A DNA stretch of 64,000 bases from NCBI GenBank assembly GCA_963789535.1, contig CAWBKU010000005.1, forward strand, positions 1,054,001 to 1,118,000, read 5' to 3'. How positions within the stretch are numbered: the stretch's first letter is position 1; the number at the start of each line of letters is the position of its first letter. Shown piece by piece: positions 18,371 to 26,399 of the stretch. The translations under genes and the position numbers were made by a program. The stretch is from CAVXHQ01 sp963789535. GTDB lineage: Bacteria > Pseudomonadota > Alphaproteobacteria > Rhodobacterales > Rhodobacteraceae. Below the pieces are notes generated by a model that was not told the DNA's origin, did no database searches, and saw only the letters and a list, made by a program, of their open reading frames with translations.

Positions 18371-19170
18371 CAGAGGTTTTTGCCGACGGCGGCCTGATCC
18401 TGACGCCAGCGCGCGTCGCCGTGCTCACGCTCGACCGGCCGGCGCGGCGCAACGCGATGACGGCGGCGATGTGGGCCGCGCTGCCGGATCTCTGTGACCG
18501 GATCGCGGGCGATGCTGCCATCCGCGTCCTCATCGTGACCGGCGCGGGCGCCGCTGCGTTCTGCGCGGGCGCGGACATGTCCGAATTCGAGCGGGTCTAT
18601 GCCACGCCGGAGAGTACCGCCGCCTACAACGCCACGGTGCGGGCGGCGCAGGCGCGCCTGCGCGACCTGCCGTGCCCGACCGTCGCTGCCATACGCGGCG
18701 CCTGTTTCGGGGGCGGTTGCGGTCTGGCGCTGGCCTGTGATCTGCGGGTGGCGGACGCCTCGGCGCGGCTGGCGATCACGCCTGCCAGGCTGGGGCTGGC
18801 CTATAGCCCCGAAGACACCTGGCAACTGATCGAAACGGTCGGCGCGGTCCGCGCCAAGGATTTGTTGCTGACGGGCCGCATCGTCGACGCGACCGAGGCG
18901 CTGCGGATCGGTCTCGTCGACCGGACCGGCGACGACGCCCTCGTCGCGGCACAGGAACTTGCCGCGGATCTGGCGACACTTGCCCCCGGTGCCCTCGCCG
19001 CGATCAAGCGGATCTGCAACGGCCTCGGTGTGCCCGCCACCGGCAGCCCCTTGCAGGACGTCTTCGAGGCGACGTTCCGCGGCGCCGAGTTCCGCGAGGG
19101 ATACACCGCGTTCCTCGAAGGACGGCGCCCCGATTTCGACGCCCCGGCGGCACCGGATACCGGACCATGA
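18367..19170 (+). CDS. Enoyl-CoA hydratase/isomerase (crotonase) family protein
   Basis: A 267-aa crotonase-fold protein. Seen: VAVLTLDRPARRNAMTAAMW, the oxyanion-hole block FCAGADMSEFE, IRGACFGGGCGLALACDLRV, and ITPARLGLAYSPEDTWQL, where the catalytic acids reside in hydratases. Normal length and both ends intact; ATGA overlap with the GMC gene upstream and with the GAF gene downstream. It could process the aldehyde/acid made by the GMC and SDR enzymes once activated as a CoA ester, but no ligase is adjacent. Substrate not predictable. Confidence 0.9.
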   Translation: MTEVFADGGLILTPARVAVLTLDRPARRNAMTAAMWAALPDLCDRIAGDAAIRVLIVTGAGAAAFCAGADMSEFERVYATPESTAAYNATVRAAQARLRDLPCPTVAAIRGACFGGGCGLALACDLRVADASARLAITPARLGLAYSPEDTWQLIETVGAVRAKDLLLTGRIVDATEALRIGLVDRTGDDALVAAQELAADLATLAPGALAAIKRICNGLGVPATGSPLQDVFEATFRGAEFREGYTAFLEGRRPDFDAPAAPDTGP

Positions 19171-19745
19171 TCGGCCTTCTGGAAGACGCGGCCACCCGGG
19201 CGGCCGCGGCGACGGACCCCGAAGCGGGCCTGCGCGCCCTTCTTGCGCCGTTGCACGCAGGGCTGGGAGTGCGGGACGGCGGCGCGGACCTGCCCGCCGG
19301 TGTCGTGCAGTTCTTCGTGGCCGGCGGGTTCATCGTCACCCCGGACGAGGACTGGCACATGCTCGTCGGGAACATCGGTTTCCCGCCCGAACAGGAACGC
19401 CTGATGATCCCCGTCGGCGCGGGCCATCCCGGTCTGGTCCGCGCCAGTGCCCGGCCTCTGCACCTGCCCGATACCGGGGCGGTCTCCGGCGCGTTCAAGC
19501 AATATCTCAGGACCGCGCGCATGGGATCGGCGATCTATGTGCCGATGGTCTGGCAAGGACGCTTCATCGGACAGATCGTCCTGGCGGGACGCGCGAGGGA
19601 CACGTTGGGCGCCGGGGATTTCGCGGTGATGCGTGCCGCCGGACCGGTGGCCGCCGCCCTGTGGGTCGCGCAGGACGGACCCGGCTGGCTGACGCGGATG
19701 TACCCGCCGGGGACGGCGTTCCGCGTCGACCCCGAGGGGATGTGA
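19167..19745 (+). CDS. GAF domain-containing protein
   Basis: A 192-aa cytoplasmic protein consisting almost entirely of one GAF domain (about 20-170). Supporting pattern: FFVAGGFIVTPDEDWHMLVG and GFPPEQERLMIPVGAGHPGL, then IYVPMVWQGRFIGQIVLAGR and DFAVMRAAGPVAAALWVA. There is no output domain. Related stand-alone GAF proteins are found at the ends of catabolic operons and may sense a ligand or modulate another regulator, but no role can be assigned. The ATGA overlap with the crotonase gene makes it the last gene of this operon. Confidence 0.78.
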   Translation: MIGLLEDAATRAAAATDPEAGLRALLAPLHAGLGVRDGGADLPAGVVQFFVAGGFIVTPDEDWHMLVGNIGFPPEQERLMIPVGAGHPGLVRASARPLHLPDTGAVSGAFKQYLRTARMGSAIYVPMVWQGRFIGQIVLAGRARDTLGAGDFAVMRAAGPVAAALWVAQDGPGWLTRMYPPGTAFRVDPEGM

Positions 19746-20227
19746 CGGCGCGGCGTCGCGTCCGATGGCCGAACCGGCCACCGGGGGCCGCGCCCGGTGC
19801 CCGAAAAGGTCGTGGGGCGCGCGTTCCGTCCCCCGCTGGCGGGGATCCTTCCCCCGAAGGTCGGTCCGCGGTTGATGCAGCCGATCGGGGTTCCCATCGG
19901 AAAGATGTCGGATTCAGGAGATCTGCCGGTTCGACACGCGGGGCTGACGGTCCACCCGACCCGTGACCGGCGCGAGGTTTCCAGAGCGTTTCGGAACCCG
20001 CACATGAAACCGGAAAGGCGATGCCGGTCGCGCCATTATGTCCGAAGGCGACCGGCCAGGGCCAAGGGAGGGTCTTTGGCGTGTCGGGGAGGGATCCGCA
20101 CCTTCGGCGGGATCGCCCCTCGGGCCGGTGAACGTTTGCCACGGTCAGGAGGGACGACCCGGGAACGCCGGTTCCGGACGCTCCGGCTTTCGGCTTTCGG
20201 CTGTCGGCTTTCGGCGGCGGCGGACGC
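19746..20227 (+). other. Intergenic region without a recognisable gene
   Basis: About 480 bp between two convergent genes. Open frames exist but have no family pattern, no ribosome site and a composition typical of GC-rich noise. It contains a short perfect inverted repeat GGAAC-GCCG-GTTCC at 20162-20175 and the heptad repeats listed separately, both close to the pfkB-type gene's stop. The hairpin could terminate transcription, but no T-tract follows on either strand. Confidence 0.6.
20184..20211. repeat. Four tandem 7-bp repeats (CGGCTTT)
   Basis: Units at 20184-20190, 20191-20197, 20198-20204 (one change, CGGCTGT) and 20205-20211, followed by CGGCGGCGG. The array lies 17 bp beyond the stop codon of the - strand sugar kinase. 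No function evident; such short arrays can expand or contract by slippage. Confidence 0.85.
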
Positions 20228-21151
20228 CTAGCGCGTCAGGGCGGCCTCGAGTTCTGCGGCGGTCGGCGGCTGGCAGCCCCGGCGCTCGCAGTTGAGGGCC
20301 GCCGCCGTGGACGACCGAACCAGCAGGGTCCGCAACGCCTCTCCGTCATCCGGCATCTGCCGCACCGCACCGGCCAGAAGGGTGGCCATGAACGTGTCGC
20401 CGGCGCCCACCGTGTCGATCAGGTTGGCGACGGGGGCCGCCGGAATGTCGACCCGGTGCCCGCCGGCAAAGCCGGTGGCGCCCTGCGGTCCCCGCGTCAC
20501 CACGAAGAGCGGGGCCGTGATCCGGGCGCGGACGCGGGCGATGATCGCCTCGAGGTCCATGCCGGGATAGAGCCACTCCAGATCCTCGTCGCTGATCTTC
20601 AGCACGTCGGCGATCGCCATCATCCGCTCGATCCGCGCCAGATAGGCGTCGCGGTCGGGGATGAGCGAGGGGCGCACGTTGGGGTCGATGGACGCGAGGA
20701 TGCCGCGCGCCTTGCAGGCCGAGAAGACCGCCTCCCAGGCGGCGCCGTCGGGCATGTCCGCGAGGGCGAGCGAGCCGATCTGGAACGCCCGAGTGCCCTC
20801 GGGGATCAGCGCCAGGATCCCGGCCTCAGTGACCATCCGCTCGGCGGTGGCGGTGCGATAGAACGCATAGGTCGGCGCGTCGGCCACGATCGAGACGACC
20901 GCCATCGACGTCGGCTCGTCCCGCCGGTCGCCGGTCGCGGCCACGCCCGCCGCCGCGATATGCTGCGCCAGCATCTCGCCCAGGCTGTCGCGCGAGATCG
21001 GGGTGACATAGGCCACGTCGACGCCCTGCCGCCCGAGGGCCGCGGCGCAATTGTAGGGCGAGCCGCCGGGATTGGCCTGATAGACAGGCTTGCCCGCCTC
21101 GGTGCCGGTCTGCACGAGGTCGATGAGGTTTTCGCCGCCGACGATGATCAT
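20228..21151 (-). CDS. PfkB family carbohydrate kinase (fructokinase-like)
   Basis: A 307-aa ribokinase-fold sugar kinase. Motifs: MIIVGGENLIDLV, the substrate-binding NPGGSPYNCAAALGRQG (PfkB signature 1), SIDPNVRPSLIPDRDAY, and DTVGAGDTFMATLLAG (signature 2 with the catalytic Asp). The N-terminal block is closest to fructokinases of alphaproteobacteria, but ribokinase- or KDG-kinase-like activity cannot be excluded. The ATG at 21151 is the only start fitting the family; a much longer open frame upstream is an antisense shadow of modA. Transcribed divergently from modABC; the intervening ~140 bp carries a strong palindrome. Confidence 0.9.
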   Translation of the reverse strand: MIIVGGENLIDLVQTGTEAGKPVYQANPGGSPYNCAAALGRQGVDVAYVTPISRDSLGEMLAQHIAAAGVAATGDRRDEPTSMAVVSIVADAPTYAFYRTATAERMVTEAGILALIPEGTRAFQIGSLALADMPDGAAWEAVFSACKARGILASIDPNVRPSLIPDRDAYLARIERMMAIADVLKISDEDLEWLYPGMDLEAIIARVRARITAPLFVVTRGPQGATGFAGGHRVDIPAAPVANLIDTVGAGDTFMATLLAGAVRQMPDDGEALRTLLVRSSTAAALNCERRGCQPPTAAELEAALTR

Positions 21152-21188
21152 GGTCCGCTCTCCCGGAATTGCCACCCTCGTTTGCCCG

Positions 21189-21209
21189 ATTTGCGCGCCG
21201 CGCGCAAAT
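21189..21209. promoter_or_regulatory. Perfect inverted repeat between pfkB-type gene and modA (putative operator)
   Basis: ATTTGCGCG, three bases, CGCGCAAAT. Arms are 9 bp and perfect, and the site stands in the ~140-bp divergent region (38 bp from the kinase start, 84 bp from modA). Size and symmetry suit a dimeric repressor such as a LacI-type sugar regulator. It does not resemble the AT-rich Mo-box bound by ModE-type proteins. The regulator is unknown and no regulator gene is adjacent. Confidence 0.5.
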
Positions 21210-21292
21210 GGCGCGGCGCGCCCCTTGCAACTCGGCCCGTCGGCGTCATGCTGGCGCCGCCCCCCTCCCACGATCCCCGACCGGAACCCGAC

Positions 21293-22039
21293 ATGCGCCG
21301 CTTCGTCCTTGCCCTTCTCACCGGCCTGACGCTCGCATCGGCGGGCATGGCGGACACCGTCACGGTATTCGCCGCGTCGAGCCTCAAGTCCGCGCTCGAC
21401 GTCGTCGCCGCCGACTGGCTGGCGGCGACCGGCAACATGGCCGTGCTGTCCTATGGCGGCAGCGGTGCCATGGCGCAGCAGATCCGGCAGGGGGCACCGG
21501 CGGACGTGTTCGTGTCGGCCAACCCCGAATGGATGGATCTGCTCGCGGGCGAGGGCCTCGTGGATGCGGACAGCCGCGTGAACCTGCTCGGCAATCGCCT
21601 CGTCCTGATCGGCCCGGTGGGTGCCGCACCGCTCGACATCGGAGCGGGTATCCGCGACCGCCTCGGCGACGGGCGGCTCGCCGTGGGCCAGACCGCCTCG
21701 GTGCCCGCGGGGATATACGCGCGCGCGGCGCTCGAGAAGCTGGGCCTCTGGGACGCCCTCGCGCCACGCCTCGTCGAGACCGAATACGTGAGTGCCGCCG
21801 CCCGCCTCGTGGCGCTGGGCGAGGCGCCGCTGGGGATCGTCTATGCCAGCGACGTGACCGGGCAGGCAGGCGTGGTCGAACTCGCCGCCTTTCCCGCCGC
21901 GAGCCATCCGGCCATCGTCTATCCCGCAGCCGCCCTGACCGGTGCGCCAGAGGTCGCGCGCGATTTCGTGGCGTTCCTCCAGACCCCCGCCGCGCGCGCC
22001 GTCTTCGAGGCCAACGGATTTACCGGGCCGCCGCAATGA
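21293..22039 (+). CDS. modA: Molybdate ABC transporter substrate-binding protein
   Basis: A 248-aa periplasmic protein with signal peptide MRRFVLALLTGLTLASAGMA. The mature part starts DTVTVFAASSLKSALD, the classic ModA entry with Ser residues that bind the oxyanion, then SYGGSGAMAQQIRQGAPADV, FVSANPEWMDLL, VGQTASVPAGIYARAALEKL and GIVYASDV. Complete. The ATG at 21293 gives a proper signal peptide; the longer upstream open frame is a shadow of the kinase gene. First gene of modABC; molybdate import would serve Mo-cofactor enzymes such as oxidoreductases not encoded here. Confidence 0.96.
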   Translation: MRRFVLALLTGLTLASAGMADTVTVFAASSLKSALDVVAADWLAATGNMAVLSYGGSGAMAQQIRQGAPADVFVSANPEWMDLLAGEGLVDADSRVNLLGNRLVLIGPVGAAPLDIGAGIRDRLGDGRLAVGQTASVPAGIYARAALEKLGLWDALAPRLVETEYVSAAARLVALGEAPLGIVYASDVTGQAGVVELAAFPAASHPAIVYPAAALTGAPEVARDFVAFLQTPAARAVFEANGFTGPPQ

Positions 22040-22734
22040 CCGACTGGCTGGGGCCACAGGAATGGCAGGCGGTGCGGCTGTCCTTGCTGGTTTCGTTCTG
22101 GGCGACGGTGCTGAGCCTGCCGCCGGCCCTGCTCGTGGCACAGGCCCTCGCCCGGTGGCGCTTTCCGGGGCGCGGCGTGCTCAACGCGCTGGTGCATCTG
22201 CCGCTGATCCTGCCGCCGGTCGTGACGGGGTATCTCCTGCTCCTGACGTTCGGGCGCAACGGGGCGGTGGGCGGGTTCCTCTACGACACCTTCGGGATCA
22301 CGCTGGCGTTCCGCTGGACCGGCGCGGTGCTGGCCGCCGCGGTCATGGCGTTCCCGCTTACGGTGCGGGCGATGCGCCTGTCGATCGAGGCGGTGGACGC
22401 GCGGATCGAGGCCGCCGCCGCGACGCTGGGTGCGGCGCCGCTGCGCGTCTTTGCCACCATCACCCTGCCGCTGATCGCGCCCGGCATCCTCGCCGGGGCG
22501 GTCATCGGCTTTGCCAAGGCGATGGGAGAGTTCGGCGCCACGATCACCTTCGCCGCCTCGATCCCGGGCGAGACGCAGACCCTGCCCTCGGCGATCCACG
22601 CCTTCCTTCAGGTGCCGGGGGGAGAGGGCGGTGCGGTGCGCCTCGTCGTCGTCAGCCTGATCGTCTCGCTCGGCGCCATCGCCCTGTCCGAGGCGCTGGC
22701 CGCGCGCATGGCCCGCCGGGCGGCGGCGGCATGA
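22036..22734 (+). CDS. modB: Molybdate ABC transporter permease
   Basis: A 232-aa inner-membrane permease with about five transmembrane helices. Seen: MTDWLGPQEWQAVRLSLLVS, LVHLPLILPPVVTGYLLL, and the coupling segment AAATLGAAPLRVFATITLPL, followed by GFAKAMGEFGATITFA and PGETQTLPSAI, which are diagnostic for ModB. ATGA overlaps join it to both modA and modC. Complete. Confidence 0.96.
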   Translation: MTDWLGPQEWQAVRLSLLVSFWATVLSLPPALLVAQALARWRFPGRGVLNALVHLPLILPPVVTGYLLLLTFGRNGAVGGFLYDTFGITLAFRWTGAVLAAAVMAFPLTVRAMRLSIEAVDARIEAAAATLGAAPLRVFATITLPLIAPGILAGAVIGFAKAMGEFGATITFAASIPGETQTLPSAIHAFLQVPGGEGGAVRLVVVSLIVSLGAIALSEALAARMARRAAAA

Positions 22735-23813
22735 GTGATCTGGCCGTCGCGCTGCGCCACCGGTTCGGCGGGTTCGCCCTCGATGTGGCCTTTCACGCGC
22801 CGCCTGGCGTCACCGCGCTCTTCGGGCGGTCGGGCGCGGGCAAGTCCACGGTGCTCGCCGCGATTGCGGGTCTTTTGCGCCCCGGGACGGGCCGGATCGC
22901 GGTCGGCGACCGGGTGTTGACCGATACGGCGACCGGCCTGCACCTCGCGCCGCACCGGCGCCGGGTGGCCTATGTCTTTCAGGACGCCCGCCTGTTCCCG
23001 CACCTGAGCGTCCGGCAGAACCTGCGCTATGGCATGAAGCGGGGCGCCTCCGAGGTGAAGATCGCCGATTTCCTCGGCCTCGCCCCCCTGCTCGACCGCC
23101 GCCCCCGCGCCCTGTCGGGGGGCGAGGTCAGCCGCGTCGCCATTGCCCGCGCCCTGCTGTCGGACCCCGAGATCCTGTTGCTCGACGAACCGCTCGCCGC
23201 CCTCGACGCACCCCGCAAGGCCGAGATCCTGCCCTATCTCGCGCAGTTGCGCGACAGCACGCGGATTCCGATCCTCTACGTCAGCCACGCCCTCGACGAG
23301 GTGGCGCAACTGGCCAACCGCCTCGTGCTGATCGACGCCGGTTCGATCGTCGCGCAGGGGCCCGCCGCGACGCTCCTGTCGGACCCCGCGCTGGTGCCGC
23401 ATCTCGGCCCGCGCGGCGCGGGGGCGGTGCTGACCGGGCGAATCGCGGCGCACCATGCCGACGGGCTGAGCGAGGTCGCGGTGCCGGGCGGCGCCATCCT
23501 CGTGCCGCGCCGACCCGAGGCGGTGGGCCATCTGCTGCGCCTGCGGATCGCGGCGCAGGACGTGATCCTGTCGCGCACCCGGCCCGAGGGGCTGTCGGCG
23601 CTCAACATCCTGTGCGGCACCGTCGCCGCCCTGCAACCGGGCGCGGACGCGGGTGTCACCGTGCAGATCGACCTCGGCGGCACGGCCCTGCTGGCGCAGA
23701 TCACCGCGCGGTCGGCGACAGCACTTGCACTGGCCGAGGGGCAGGCGATCCATGCGATCCTCAAAACAGTCGCCGTTGCACCGGGCGATATCGGCGGCCT
23801 CGGCGACAAATGA
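22731..23813 (+). CDS. modC: Molybdate ABC transporter ATP-binding protein
   Basis: A 360-aa ATPase. The ABC domain (1-225) contains Walker A FGRSGAGKST, the FQDARLFPHLSV Q-loop, signature ALSGGEVSRVAIARAL and Walker B ILLLDEPLAALD. A C-terminal TOBE/Mop domain (about 290-355), including LSALNILCGTVAAL, binds oxyanion and allows feedback by molybdate. Complete; last gene of modABC. A 90-bp gap with a 16-bp palindrome separates it from the exopolysaccharide locus. Confidence 0.96.
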   Translation: MSDLAVALRHRFGGFALDVAFHAPPGVTALFGRSGAGKSTVLAAIAGLLRPGTGRIAVGDRVLTDTATGLHLAPHRRRVAYVFQDARLFPHLSVRQNLRYGMKRGASEVKIADFLGLAPLLDRRPRALSGGEVSRVAIARALLSDPEILLLDEPLAALDAPRKAEILPYLAQLRDSTRIPILYVSHALDEVAQLANRLVLIDAGSIVAQGPAATLLSDPALVPHLGPRGAGAVLTGRIAAHHADGLSEVAVPGGAILVPRRPEAVGHLLRLRIAAQDVILSRTRPEGLSALNILCGTVAALQPGADAGVTVQIDLGGTALLAQITARSATALALAEGQAIHAILKTVAVAPGDIGGLGDK

Positions 23814-23860
23814 GCGGCGGCGCGTGACACCCCGCCCCGGGCTTGCTAGGCCGATGCGAT

Positions 23861-23876
23861 CCTGTCGCGCGACAGG
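23861..23876. promoter_or_regulatory. Perfect 16-bp palindrome upstream of the polysaccharide locus
   Basis: CCTGTCGC followed directly by its complement GCGACAGG, 27 bp before the short coding start at 23904 that precedes rfbD. Perfect dyads of this size are typical operators. The CTGTC...GACAG arms resemble, without matching in spacing, the CT-N12-AG core of LuxR-type boxes. The binding protein is unknown. Confidence 0.45.
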
Positions 23877-23903
23877 GTTGCGGACACGAGCGACGGAGAC
23901 CCC

Positions 23904-23963
23904 ATGACGACATCGGCACCTGCGGCCAGGCGGATCGGGCCCGGACCCGGCAGGGTGCGATGA
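23904..23963 (+). CDS. Short leader ORF coupled to rfbD (19 aa) or remnant of a deleted gene
   Basis: ATG 23904 has a good ribosome site (GGAG at 23895-23898, five bases away) and reads MTTSAPAARRIGPGPGRVR before TGA at 23961-23963, which overlaps the rfbD ATG as ATGA. The coupling is exactly what is seen between real operon genes in this window. It may be a leader peptide. Alternatively it is the first few codons of an upstream gene (rfbC, rfbA or rfbB would be expected) joined to its last codons by a deletion like those near 5180, 16370 and 17080. No conserved domain. Confidence 0.35.
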   Translation: MTTSAPAARRIGPGPGRVR

Positions 23964-24862
23964 GGGCCATCGTCCTGGGTCAATCGGGTCAGGTCGCGAC
24001 CGAATTGCAGCGATGTGCCGGAGCGGCGGGCGTCAGCCTCGTCGTCCTCGGTCGCGAGGCCGCCGACCTGTCCAATCCCGCCGCCGCTGCCGGTGTCCTC
24101 GACCGCCTTCTGCCGGAAGCCGACGTGGTCATCAACGCCGCCGCCTATACCGCCGTCGACCGCGCCGAGAACGAGCCGGAACTGGCCCGCAGGATCAACG
24201 CCGACGCGCCCGCGGCCCTCGCCGCCGCCGCCGCGCGCCACGGCGTGCCGTTCCTGCACATCTCGACCGATTACGTCTTCGACGGCAGCGGCACCGCCGC
24301 GCGGCGCCCGGACGATCCGACCGGCCCGCTCAACGTCTATGGCGCGACCAAGCTGGCGGGCGAGGAGGGGATCCGGGCGGCGGGCGGGGTCCATGCCATC
24401 CTGCGCACGAGCTGGGTGTTCTCGGCGCAGGGCAGCAATTTCGTCAGGACGGTGCTGCGCCTCGCGCGCGAACGGGACGGCCTGTCGATGATCGCCGACC
24501 AGACCGGCGGGCCGACCTCGGCGGCCAGCATCGCCGCGGCCCTCTTTGCCATCGGTCGCGTGCTGATCTCGGGGCCGACGGGCGCCGCTCTCGGGGGCAC
24601 GTGGCACTTTGCCGGTGCCCCGGACGTGACCTGGGCCGATTTCGCGCGCGCGATCCTGATGCAGGCGGGATTGCCCGTGCCGGTGCAGGACATCCCGACG
24701 TCCGGCTATCCGACGCCCGCCCGGCGGCCCGCGAACTCGCGGCTCGACTGTTCGGGCCTCGAGGCGGCCTTCGGGATTCCGCGTCCCGACTGGCGCGCCG
24801 ATCTGTCCGACGTGCTGGCGACGCTGGGCGTCGTGCCGCCTTCGCGTCCGGCGGGTCGCTAG
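23960..24862 (+). CDS. rfbD: dTDP-4-dehydrorhamnose reductase
   Basis: A 300-aa extended SDR performing the last NAD(P)H-dependent step of dTDP-L-rhamnose synthesis. Motifs: MRAIVLGQSGQVATELQR (GxxGxxG), INAAAYTAVDRAENEP, LHISTDYVFDGSG, YGATKLAGEEG (Tyr-xxx-Lys), LRTSWVFSAQGSNFVRT, ADQTGGPTS and RPANSRLDCSGL, all standard for RfbD. Complete. The partners rfbA, rfbB and rfbC are not in the window, so either they lie elsewhere or were lost next to this gene. It implies rhamnose or a related 6-deoxyhexose in the polysaccharide made by the following locus. Confidence 0.94.
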   Translation: MRAIVLGQSGQVATELQRCAGAAGVSLVVLGREAADLSNPAAAAGVLDRLLPEADVVINAAAYTAVDRAENEPELARRINADAPAALAAAAARHGVPFLHISTDYVFDGSGTAARRPDDPTGPLNVYGATKLAGEEGIRAAGGVHAILRTSWVFSAQGSNFVRTVLRLARERDGLSMIADQTGGPTSAASIAAALFAIGRVLISGPTGAALGGTWHFAGAPDVTWADFARAILMQAGLPVPVQDIPTSGYPTPARRPANSRLDCSGLEAAFGIPRPDWRADLSDVLATLGVVPPSRPAGR

Positions 24863-25665
24863 CCTCCCGGCGCGCTGCGAATCACTTTCGAAACGTGTCC
24901 GGTGCAGATGGTGAAACAATTACCGTCGCCTAAGCGTCGTCGTTGTCCCAGCGTGAACGACCGGTCCGCAAACCGACAGTTGCCCGAAATTTGCCGTTCG
25001 TCCGCCCTCCCCCGGCCAGACGACCGTCATGATGCCGCCACAATCGTCGTGATAGAGCTCCTCTACGTGGCGCTCTCCGGTGATGGCGCATCACTGAGTG
25101 GCTTCGAAATGTCGCTCGATGCTCTACAAAGCTGCGCACATGGGCGATTGACGCCGACGAGTCGTCAATAGGGCCGGTCGGTCGACGAAATGCCCGCATG
25201 ACGTGTGCCCGATCAGGGACGGTCGTCTTGGCCAGACCGAACGTCGAGGGCCTTTGCCGACGATCTTTCCCCCTCGAATTCGGGGGCGGCCAAGTGGCTA
25301 GGTCTCGTCGACCAAGGTTACGGCCACGCAAGGTCCGCTGGCCTGTCATGGTAAACGCGGTCGGAAGGAATTGACTGAATTCTTGAACGAATGCTTATGT
25401 CCGGGGGGTAAGGACGGAATAGACGCGGCATCCCTGAAGTTGGATGCGTTATCCGCTGCCAAGGCACGGGACTGACGATGAACCGGGGTTCTGCCAGACC
25501 CCTCCCCGCGCATCCGCCTTGGCCTCGTGTTTGGGGCCGGACAGAGGAACGGGGATGCCGACGGATGAAGAGAGATCCGAACAACCCAATTTGCCCGCAC
25601 CCGTGGGCGGCGGGTCACGTGTTGCCGGGCGATTGCACGTCCGGTCCCCTGGGGAGGGAAGGTCA
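24863..25665 (+). other. Long intergenic leader ahead of the ExoY-like gene
   Basis: About 800 bp with visibly lower GC than the flanking genes and no convincing coding frame on either strand. Noted: a TTGACT at 25371-25376 that could be a -35 element but lacks a good -10 at proper spacing; a GC-rich dyad at 25269-25287, CCCCCT-CGAATTCG-GGGGGC, without a T-tract; and runs of AT-rich sequence at 24880-24930 and 25360-25400. It probably holds the promoter and 5' leader of the exopolysaccharide operon. No riboswitch or small RNA could be recognised. Confidence 0.5.
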
Positions 25666-26368
25666 GTGAGCTATCAGTATCGAGGCGCCAACGGTGGTCC
25701 GAATGCGCCGCAGATCGTGGCACCCCCGATGGTGATGCCCGCGCCGGTCCGTCCGCGCGGCGGTATCTACCGCAACCACTTCAAGCGGGTGCTCGACCTT
25801 TCCATCGTGCTTATGGCGTCCGTGCCGGTGGCGTTCACGGTGTTCCTGATGGCGTTCATAATCTCGCTCGACGGGCACAAGCCGTTGTATTTTCAGGACC
25901 GGATCGGCCGCGGCGGCCGGGTGTTCCGGATGTTCAAGCTGCGCACGATGGTCGTCGACGCCGACCGCGTCCTCGACGCGCATCTGGCGGCGGACCCGGC
26001 GGCGCGGGCCGAATGGGACCACCATCAGAAACTGCGCCACGACCCGCGGATCACGCGCATCGGACGCGTTCTGCGCCGGACCTCGATGGACGAGCTGCCG
26101 CAACTCTGGAACGTCTTCATCGGCGACATGTCGATCGTCGGACCGCGCCCGATGATGCGCTCGCAGCGGGTGCTCTATCCGGGCACGGAATATTACGACA
26201 TGCGCCCCGGCATCACCGGCTATTGGCAGATCTCGGTGCGCAACGAGTTCGAGCTTTCTCGAGCGGGCGCAATTCGACCGCTCCTATTTCGGGGATCTGT
26301 CGCTGAGGACCGACATTTCGGTCATCGCCCGGACGTTCGGCGTCGTGTTCCGCGCCACAGGGGTCTGA
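25666..26368 (+). pseudogene. ExoY-like undecaprenyl-phosphate sugar-phosphate transferase, one-base frameshift
   Basis: Initiates polysaccharide repeat assembly by putting a sugar-1-phosphate on undecaprenyl phosphate at the inner membrane. GTG 25666 is preceded by GGGAGGGAAGG. Seen: one N-terminal transmembrane helix (LSIVLMASVPVAFTVFLMAF), then LYFQDRIGRGGRVFRMFKLR, DELPQLWNVFIGDMSIVGPR and GITGYWQISVRNE, the conserved catalytic blocks. An extra T at 26248-26249 breaks the frame; without it the gene reads SSFLERAQFDRSYFGDLSLR to a normal end VVFRATGV at 26368 (233 aa). Probably functional in the organism. The following gene is convergent. Confidence 0.9.
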
Positions 26369-26399
26369 CGCCACGCGCGTCCCTCACCGCCCCTCGCGC

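Noticed and set aside
15955..19170. A 1071-codon frame spanning GMC, SDR and crotonase segments
   Set aside because: It only strings together pieces of separate genes in the same phase; GMC2 in the middle is read out of frame.
20162..20175. Rho-independent terminator after the sugar kinase
   Set aside because: A perfect 5-bp hairpin is present but without a T-tract on either strand.
19797..20231. A 144-codon + strand frame between the GAF and kinase genes
   Set aside because: No ribosome site, no recognisable domain, composition of random GC-rich sequence.
23861..23876. Assignment of the palindrome as a LuxR (lux) box
   Set aside because: The CT...AG spacing is 10 rather than the usual 12 and no luxR/luxI gene is in the window; kept only as an unassigned dyad.
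25371..25398. A sigma70 promoter (TTGACT...GCTTAT) in the ExoY leader
   Set aside because: The -10 match is only 3 of 6 at 16-bp spacing; too weak to list as a promoter.
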